19,971 nt of DNA, from positions 1 through 19,971 of the forward strand of contig DLMI01000143.1 in NCBI GenBank assembly GCA_002478145.1, in the 5' to 3' direction. Shown here piece after piece: positions 14,754 to 19,971 of this stretch; position 1 is the stretch's first letter, and every line of letters begins with the position of its first letter. This DNA comes from Acidobacteria bacterium UBA7540. Lineage in GTDB: Bacteria; Acidobacteriota; Terriglobia; UBA7540. The notes under the pieces are model-generated. The model saw only the letters and a list, made by a program, of their open reading frames with translations, had not been told where the DNA came from and did no database searches. The translations under genes were made by a program, and so were the position numbers.

Positions 14754-15153
14754 ATGGTTTCGCTGTAATCTGGCGGTGCTGTGCCGGAACTGGCACGGAC
14801 TGGTCACCGCGAAAAGTAATTTCGGCGCCAGCTAACAGTCCGTCATTGACCGACTTCGGGCCTCAGTTTCTGCCAGGGAACGGTCGCCACAGAATGCGGA
14901 ACTTGAACCTTTCGTGGCGTTGGGCAAAAAAACTCCAAACAGCGCCCGTTGACTCACTTGGTCAAGCGTTTTTCCAACCATCGACAGCTCTTGTACGCGA
15001 TCTCCGTCGAGCGCTTGTAAGCGGCATTCGTGCGCATGAAGCTGAAATTAGGCAGTTTCAGGAGTCTGGGATGTGCTTCTGGGGCACTCCCTACCGGCTG
15101 TCGGGCGCTGAAAAGGTCGTTGGTTTATTTGAGGCAGCCAGCCTCTTCGAATC
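14754..15153. other. 400-bp region without a supported gene
   Basis: No recognisable protein is encoded here. A plus-strand frame from an ATG at 14894 stays open to 15244 (116 codons), but it lacks a ribosome binding site and runs antisense into the well-supported gene at 15154-15516. A short hairpin GTGCC-GGAACT-GGCAC lies near 14785, shortly after the 451-aa gene, without a T-tract. The stretch may be decayed coding sequence. Confidence 0.4.
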
Positions 15154-15516
15154 CTATCTCGGGTCTTCCCACCGCGGTAGCGGGTCGCGCGCGGCCAATC
15201 GAAGAAGGAGCTCACCGCCGTTGTCTACGTCGAACAGCTCCTGAATGAACTCGTATGTTTTCTGGACTACATCGATCATCAGAGTCTTCATCTCCTCGTC
15301 ATCGAATCGCGAGAGCTTGGACCAGGGAATTTCCCCAAATGGCGTAGACACCACGACGTCTGAGTAATCGCCCGACTTCGAATCTGGTGCTATGCCCGCG
15401 TGTAAGTCCTCGAGCACGGAGTTTCGAAAACATCGGTGAACGAGGTACTTCGCCAGTCTCTTTTGCAGAACCGAGTCCGCGACGAGAACCTGCGCGCCGC
15501 CGTGTGCCCTATCCAT
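15154..15516 (-). CDS. Hypothetical 120-aa protein
   Basis: The start is firm: an ATG at 15516 with GGAGG five bases upstream, preferred to a GTG at 15540. The 120-aa sequence resembles a recurrent family without a name I can give: VLQKRLAKYLVHRCFRNSVL, then EDLHAGIAPDSKSGDYSDVV, the strand-like TPFGEIPWSKLSRF, and a helix EEMKTLMIDVVQKTYEFIQELF. It is probably a soluble alpha+beta protein. It stands alone, divergent from the TonB receptor and followed by a gene-free stretch. Confidence 0.75.
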   Translation of the reverse strand: MDRAHGGAQVLVADSVLQKRLAKYLVHRCFRNSVLEDLHAGIAPDSKSGDYSDVVVSTPFGEIPWSKLSRFDDEEMKTLMIDVVQKTYEFIQELFDVDNGGELLLRLAARDPLPRWEDPR

Positions 15517-15670
15517 GTCAGCCTCCAATTGCAATCCCACTCTGACATCCGAAAGGGCTTATTACAAGGTCAACACTCCATAGGCCTGAAATCCCCTTTG
15601 ATATCAACCACATCGACGACCTTATGTCGGAAACCCTGCTGAAAATTGCATAAAGTCGCCGTCAGATGTA

Positions 15671-15694
15671 CGTTTATTGGTGGAACAATAAACG
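15671..15694. repeat. Perfect 9-bp inverted repeat, 6-nt loop
   Basis: CGTTTATTG is followed by GTGGAA and then CAATAAACG, an exact match over nine pairs. It lies midway in the 318-bp gap between the divergent 120-aa gene and the TonB receptor. There is no T-tract after it, so an operator or mRNA hairpin is more likely than an intrinsic terminator. Confidence 0.7.
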
Positions 15695-15772
15695 ACTGAT
15701 TTCTCCGATCAGGCCTTGGTGAGTGGGTCACCCATGTCTTTGACCCGAGGTCGGCGGGGCAAAGTGGTCCAT

Positions 15773-15813
15773 GTGCCTGTCTGCGCACTGCTCATCGTGT
15801 CGCGGACAGGCAC
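15773..15813 (+). promoter_or_regulatory. Leader hairpin just upstream of the TonB receptor start
   Basis: GTGCCTGTC (15773-15781) pairs exactly with GACAGGCAC (15805-15813) across a 23-nt loop. CCAT at 15769-15772 can extend the stem by pairing with ATGG at 15819-15822 around a 5-nt bulge, which would cover the first Gs of the Shine-Dalgarno GGGAGG (15821-15826). If transcribed, it could modulate translation of the receptor; this is inference. Confidence 0.45.
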
Positions 15814-15834
15814 TTGACATGGGAGGCCATGAAA

Positions 15835-18800
15835 ATGCGATGTGTCGCTCGAATGGGCTTGAGAGCCATCCTGGCACTGGCGGTCGGTCAATGTCTGGGC
15901 TTACGAGCGCAGCAGGTCCAAGGCAGCTTCACAGGAACGGTTAGGGACCAGTCGGGTGCCCTCGTTCCCGGCGTCAGGGTAACAGCGTTGGAAGTGCAAA
16001 CAGGCGGCAGCCGAAGCGCCGTAAGCTCAGCTGATGGTTCCTATACGATTCCCCTTTTGCTGCCCGGGTTGTACCGGCTGACGGCAGAGAAGACGGGCTT
16101 TGAGAGGACCGTTCGAGGCCCCATTAACCTTCTCGTCGATGCGCATCCGCGGGTTGACTTTAAGATGAATGTGGGCGCGCAGACAACCAACGTCACGGTG
16201 GAGTCGACCGCACCTGTGCTGGACACGCAGACCGCCACGGTGGGGACAACCGTCGAGCAGGCCAAGATCAGTCAGCTTCCTTACAACGGCCGCAATTTCC
16301 TCCAAACGTTGCTCTTTACGCCGGGAGTCGTACCGGGGGTCCAGGGGTCGGAACTGAACAATAACCGAGGCGGGTCCATCAACGTCAACGGACTGCGTGA
16401 AGACATGAACAGCTTTCTGCTGGACGGCATGAGCAACACTTCCATCGCCATTGGGACCTACGCCGCCGCGCCGCCGCTCGATTCTATCCAAGAATTCAAA
16501 ATGGAAACCGGCATCTATGATGCCAGGTTCGGTGTGTCGGCCGGCGCCCAGGTGAACATTGTCACGAAGTCCGGAACCAACCAGTTGCACGGCTCGCTTT
16601 ATGAATACCTTCGCAACAACAATCTGGACGCGAGGAATTTTTTTGAGCCCAACGTGCCGCCCTTTCATCGCAACCAGTACGGGGCCAGCCTGGGCGGGCC
16701 GATTGTGCTTCCGCACGTCTATAACGGCCACGACAAGACCTTCTTTTTCTTAAACTACGAAGGTTTGCGCGACAACCACTCCTTCTTCAGCCGCGCCCAC
16801 GTGCCCACGCTCGCCGAGCAAAGCGGTGATTTTTCTGACCTTGCGCCGGGGTCTCCATGCCCCCACACGACAGTTCTTCTGGATCCCCTGTTGCTCGTCA
16901 ATCCTGCCGCGCCGCTGACAATTCCCGGCAATAACCTGAGCAACATTGCTTCAACTCTTCCGGCGGGCACGCTCGACCCCGTTGGTCGAGCCCTCGTCGG
17001 CCTTTACCCGTCTCCTAACATCCCCAATGCCTCATGTGGGGCAGAGAATTACCAACAGCAGGTGCTGCGCCTAATCGATACGAACAGCTTCGTCGGCCGC
17101 GTCGACCACCGTTGGGGATCGAAGGACAGCCTTTTCTATCGCTATAGCCTGACTGCCGAATCCTCGTTGGCTCCTTCGGGACTGCCCACAGGGGTGCCAG
17201 GCTATGGTACGCGGCGCGTGGACTGGTTCGACCAGACAGGGATCGATTGGACCCACATATTCACCCCGATGCTGCTAAACGAAGCGAAGGTCGGCTACAA
17301 CCGCTGGCAGTACCGTTGGAACAATGAGGACCAAGGGAGGGACATCAATCAAATCCTCGGCCTGAAGGGTGCGCCTACGGCCTACCGCGACACCGGAGTG
17401 CCCAACCTCAGCTTCGCCGGCTATGACGGTCTCGGGGCGGCAGGCATCTACCCCCAATTCGGCGCCGTCAATTCCTTTCAGTACGCGGACACGCTCACCT
17501 ATATCCACGGCAACCATTCCTTTGATTTCGGCGCGGACATCCGCCCGATCAAGCGCGGAAACTTCTTTCAGGACATCGATGCGCGCGACGCGTACAGCTT
17601 CAATGGGGTGGCGACGGGTAGCGTGGTGTTTGCAGGTCTGCCCTCGAGTGCTCAGACGGCGCTTTTGGCGGCCTGTCCTCCGCCAAGTTGTGGCTTCGGC
17701 AACGGCGTAGCTGACGCCCTGTTCGGCCTGCCCACGAACTGGATCCGCGGTTCTTCGGGCTACATTTCGGGGACGGGCACGGAGTACGATTTCTTTGTGC
17801 AGGACCGCTGGAAGATTCACCGAAACCTCACGATGACGCTCGGCCCCCGGTATGAATACAATAGCCTGATCACGGATAAGTACAACCACTTCGGCAGCTT
17901 CGACTTCAACAAGGGCTTACTGCTTGCTGCGGGTACGAGTGCGGCCTCCCTGCTGAATTTTGTCGGCACGACCGGGGCCTCGGGATTGCCCATTGGACAA
18001 TTCGAACAGGTCGGGACGGAGAACCTGGGAAGCACTTCGGAAAACCGGGCGCTGCAACGCCCCGACCACACTGACTTTGGGCCTCGCCTCGGCCTTGCCT
18101 GGATGCCCTTCGGAAATGAGAAGACCGTCATCCGCACCGGCGGAGGCGTCTACTACGACCAGATGGTCGGTCAGCTTTATTTCCAAAAGAGCTTCAATCC
18201 ACCTTATTTTCAATTGACCCAAGGCGATCTGCTGGACAATGAGCGGGCCGTTTTGACCGCAGTGTCCACAACGCCCTCTGCGGGCGGGCTGCCGCTGGCC
18301 ACTGGTCTGCTTCTCCAGAACCTTTTCGTGGCACCCTCGCTCACGCAGGCGCTTTTCCCGGCCCTTGACCCGGTCAACCTGGACGTCAAGGACGCAAGGA
18401 TTTTCGAATGGACGTTCGACGTGCAACGACAGTTGGGATCCTGGCTCCTCGACGTGGGCTATGTCGGCACTCGGGGACTAAGATTGCCTATCGAGTGGGA
18501 CCCGAACCAGCCGAACAACGCCCTCTACAGGGGCGGCTCAACCTGCATCTCGGGCACGCCTGCGGATACACCTTGCCCGCGGCCCTACCCTAATTTCCAG
18601 ACGATGTCCTACACGGATCCCATCGGCACATCCATTTATCATTCCTTGCAGGTCAAGGTGGAGAGGCACTACAGCAATGGCTTGGCGATTATCGGCGCCT
18701 ACACCTGGTCGAAATCCCTCGACGACGACTCCGCCTACTTCGGGACCAACGCCAGCCCAGGGTTCCCACAGAATTCTTACGACCTCGCTGCGGAGAAGGG

Positions 18801-19386
18801 CCGCTCGGACTTCGACTACGAACAGCGCTTCTCGGTCGCTTATGTGTACAACCTGCCTTTCGGCGACAAGTTCGGAAAGCTGCACAACCCGAAGGCGAAC
18901 TACGTCATTAGCGGCTGGGAAATAGCGGGGATCGCCATGCTGCAATCCGGGGCGCCCTACACGCCCACCGTCGACGGCAACCCCAGCAACAATATCGACA
19001 ACTATGATCGTCCGAATGTGGTTCCGGGCGTCAGCTTGTATCCCGCCCATAAGAGCGTCAACGAATGGGCAAACCCCGCCGCATTCTCCTACCCTGCCCC
19101 CTACACCTTCGGAAACGCGGGACGAAATATTCTGACCGGGCCGGGTCTGGTCGACTGGGACTTCTCGCTGATTCGAAATTTCAGACTGTGGGAATCGAAA
19201 ACTCTCCAGTTCCGAGCGGAGATGTTCAATATTCTCAATCGGCCGAACTTTACGTTGCCCAACGCTGACTGGAGTTCAACCTCCTTTGGTGTGATCGGGA
19301 ATACGGTGCAGCCCATCGCCGGCGAGGCTTCAGGCGGACCGGGCGACCCGCGCGAGATCCAATTCGCATTGCGCCTGACATGGTAG
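15835..19386 (+). CDS. TonB-dependent receptor, Oar-like, with carboxypeptidase-regulatory domain
   Basis: This complete 1183-aa outer-membrane receptor is of the acidobacterial Oar-like type. The chosen ATG at 15835 has GGGAGG eight bases upstream; an ATG at 15829 is too close to it. A signal peptide runs to about Ala25 (LRA-QQ). A carboxypeptidase-regulatory (Ig-like) domain follows (about 29-110: GSFTGTVRDQSGALVPGVRV, then DGSYTIPLLLPGLYRL), then the plug (about 115-260, with VNGLREDMNSFLLDGM and AQVNIVTKSGTNQLHGSLYE) and a long beta barrel ending in ALRLTW with the terminal aromatic residue needed for outer-membrane assembly. Such receptors import large substrates, often glycans or peptides, using TonB-ExbBD energy; the substrate cannot be told here. 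No SusD partner is adjacent. The frame is intact. Confidence 0.93.
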   Translation: MRCVARMGLRAILALAVGQCLGLRAQQVQGSFTGTVRDQSGALVPGVRVTALEVQTGGSRSAVSSADGSYTIPLLLPGLYRLTAEKTGFERTVRGPINLLVDAHPRVDFKMNVGAQTTNVTVESTAPVLDTQTATVGTTVEQAKISQLPYNGRNFLQTLLFTPGVVPGVQGSELNNNRGGSINVNGLREDMNSFLLDGMSNTSIAIGTYAAAPPLDSIQEFKMETGIYDARFGVSAGAQVNIVTKSGTNQLHGSLYEYLRNNNLDARNFFEPNVPPFHRNQYGASLGGPIVLPHVYNGHDKTFFFLNYEGLRDNHSFFSRAHVPTLAEQSGDFSDLAPGSPCPHTTVLLDPLLLVNPAAPLTIPGNNLSNIASTLPAGTLDPVGRALVGLYPSPNIPNASCGAENYQQQVLRLIDTNSFVGRVDHRWGSKDSLFYRYSLTAESSLAPSGLPTGVPGYGTRRVDWFDQTGIDWTHIFTPMLLNEAKVGYNRWQYRWNNEDQGRDINQILGLKGAPTAYRDTGVPNLSFAGYDGLGAAGIYPQFGAVNSFQYADTLTYIHGNHSFDFGADIRPIKRGNFFQDIDARDAYSFNGVATGSVVFAGLPSSAQTALLAACPPPSCGFGNGVADALFGLPTNWIRGSSGYISGTGTEYDFFVQDRWKIHRNLTMTLGPRYEYNSLITDKYNHFGSFDFNKGLLLAAGTSAASLLNFVGTTGASGLPIGQFEQVGTENLGSTSENRALQRPDHTDFGPRLGLAWMPFGNEKTVIRTGGGVYYDQMVGQLYFQKSFNPPYFQLTQGDLLDNERAVLTAVSTTPSAGGLPLATGLLLQNLFVAPSLTQALFPALDPVNLDVKDARIFEWTFDVQRQLGSWLLDVGYVGTRGLRLPIEWDPNQPNNALYRGGSTCISGTPADTPCPRPYPNFQTMSYTDPIGTSIYHSLQVKVERHYSNGLAIIGAYTWSKSLDDDSAYFGTNASPGFPQNSYDLAAEKGRSDFDYEQRFSVAYVYNLPFGDKFGKLHNPKANYVISGWEIAGIAMLQSGAPYTPTVDGNPSNNIDNYDRPNVVPGVSLYPAHKSVNEWANPAAFSYPAPYTFGNAGRNILTGPGLVDWDFSLIRNFRLWESKTLQFRAEMFNILNRPNFTLPNADWSSTSFGVIGNTVQPIAGEASGGPGDPREIQFALRLTW

Positions 19387-19552
19387 AAGCGACTCTTGTG
19401 TTGGCTCCGCGGTTGAGGCTGAACCACATTCTCCAAGCGACGACCTCCTCGCTAAGCTACCGCCGCGCAGCTCCAACCTCCTGAGCTAAGCAGGACTCCA
19501 TCCGGGAAGGCGACTCAGGCCGAATACCCAAATCCAAGCGGAACTCCTTTGT

Positions 19553-19971
19553 TCAGGGTCGGCTTTCGTATTTCAGGCCGTCTGCCGTGGGCACAAACTC
19601 GATTCTTTCCGGCGAGACTGCGATACCGTCGAGATATATGTTGCCAGACTCGATACCTACAACGAGTCCGATATCCGCGGGCACTAGGTGTATCTTCTTC
19701 AGGTCCCTTTTGAGATAGGTGATCGTCTCAACGATCGGGCTGTAGCTGTTGAACCCTGGGAGTGATCGCCCGCACACTTTCGCGATCTGTTCCTTAGTGG
19801 CGTGCTCCAACCCCCATTCGGAGACCAGGACCAACAGGTGCCCCTTGTAAGCACACCTGCATAGTTGACCATCCATGTCGATGAGGATCTCCCTCAATCC
19901 GGGTAGATACAAGTGCTTGCCCGATCCGTGCTTGGACTGCGATGAGCCGATGTGGAGAACGGCGACTGCGG
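19553..19971 (-). CDS. Hypothetical protein, 5' end outside window
   Basis: The frame is open to the right edge of the window without a stop, so the start probably lies beyond it; the first internal candidate start is only a TTG at 19912. The visible 139 residues include SSQSKHGSGKHLYLPGLREI, then LIDMDGQLCRCAYKGHLLVL, ATKEQIAKVCGRSLPGFNSY, and an end with IYLDGIAVSPERIEFVPTAD. It looks like a soluble alpha+beta protein; no family is recognised. It is convergent with the TonB receptor gene. The 166 bp between them hold no gene and no clear terminator. Confidence 0.6.
   Translation of the reverse strand, partial: AVAVLHIGSSQSKHGSGKHLYLPGLREILIDMDGQLCRCAYKGHLLVLVSEWGLEHATKEQIAKVCGRSLPGFNSYSPIVETITYLKRDLKKIHLVPADIGLVVGIESGNIYLDGIAVSPERIEFVPTADGLKYESRP

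Noticed and set aside
14894..15244. 116-codon plus-strand ORF after the 451-aa gene
   Set aside because: No ribosome binding site, no recognised motif, and 91 bp of antisense overlap with the well-supported 120-aa gene.
16027..16731. 234-codon minus-strand frame, and similar ones at 17275-17889 and 18538-19050, inside the TonB receptor
   Set aside because: They mirror the codon pattern of an intact receptor gene and show no domain features.

Overview
The window looks like chromosomal DNA of an acidobacterium or a close relative. The strongest pointer is the complete Oar-like TonB-dependent receptor (carboxypeptidase-regulatory domain, plug, barrel; 15835-19386), a type greatly expanded in Acidobacteria. 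A secreted S1/P1 nuclease with a small Cys-containing tail and a fragment of an IS481-type element fit this. The assignment is inference; no rRNA, tRNA or CRISPR array was seen.

Layout. At the left edge, 1-2127 holds the end of an unknown gene, the S1/P1 nuclease, a probably truncated winged-helix/MGMT-like gene abutting it, and two small genes of unknown role. Next, 2424-7293 is a complete two-gene Hachiman anti-phage system (hamA nuclease, hamB helicase; minus strand), flanked by two imperfect direct repeats of about 63 bp. The right-hand repeat lies against a broken IS481-type end, which carries a doubled 12-bp motif and a perfect 34-bp palindrome.

From 7586 to 10361 there is a minus-strand cluster of four genes: a sigma-factor-like protein, a small helical protein, an ImmA/IrrE zinc metallopeptidase, and, after a 127-bp gap, a protein with a caspase/CHAT-like His-Cys dyad. 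The first three overlap and must be co-transcribed. A transcription regulator beside two proteases suggests a protease-controlled stress or immune circuit, and it is the best candidate here for an undescribed system. Divergent from it are a 332-aa unknown protein and a DUF3892 protein (10561-11890).

From 11924 to 14753 a second divergent pair is seen. One side is a zinc-ribbon protein with a C-terminal HEPN-like RxxxxH motif. The other is a 44-aa ORF coupled by a TGATG overlap to a 451-aa protein with a hydrophobic C-terminus. This resembles toxin or abortive-infection architecture but is unproven. A 120-aa unknown gene, two hairpins, the TonB receptor and a 5'-partial unknown gene complete the window. 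Overall it is a defence island between two envelope or secreted-protein loci.
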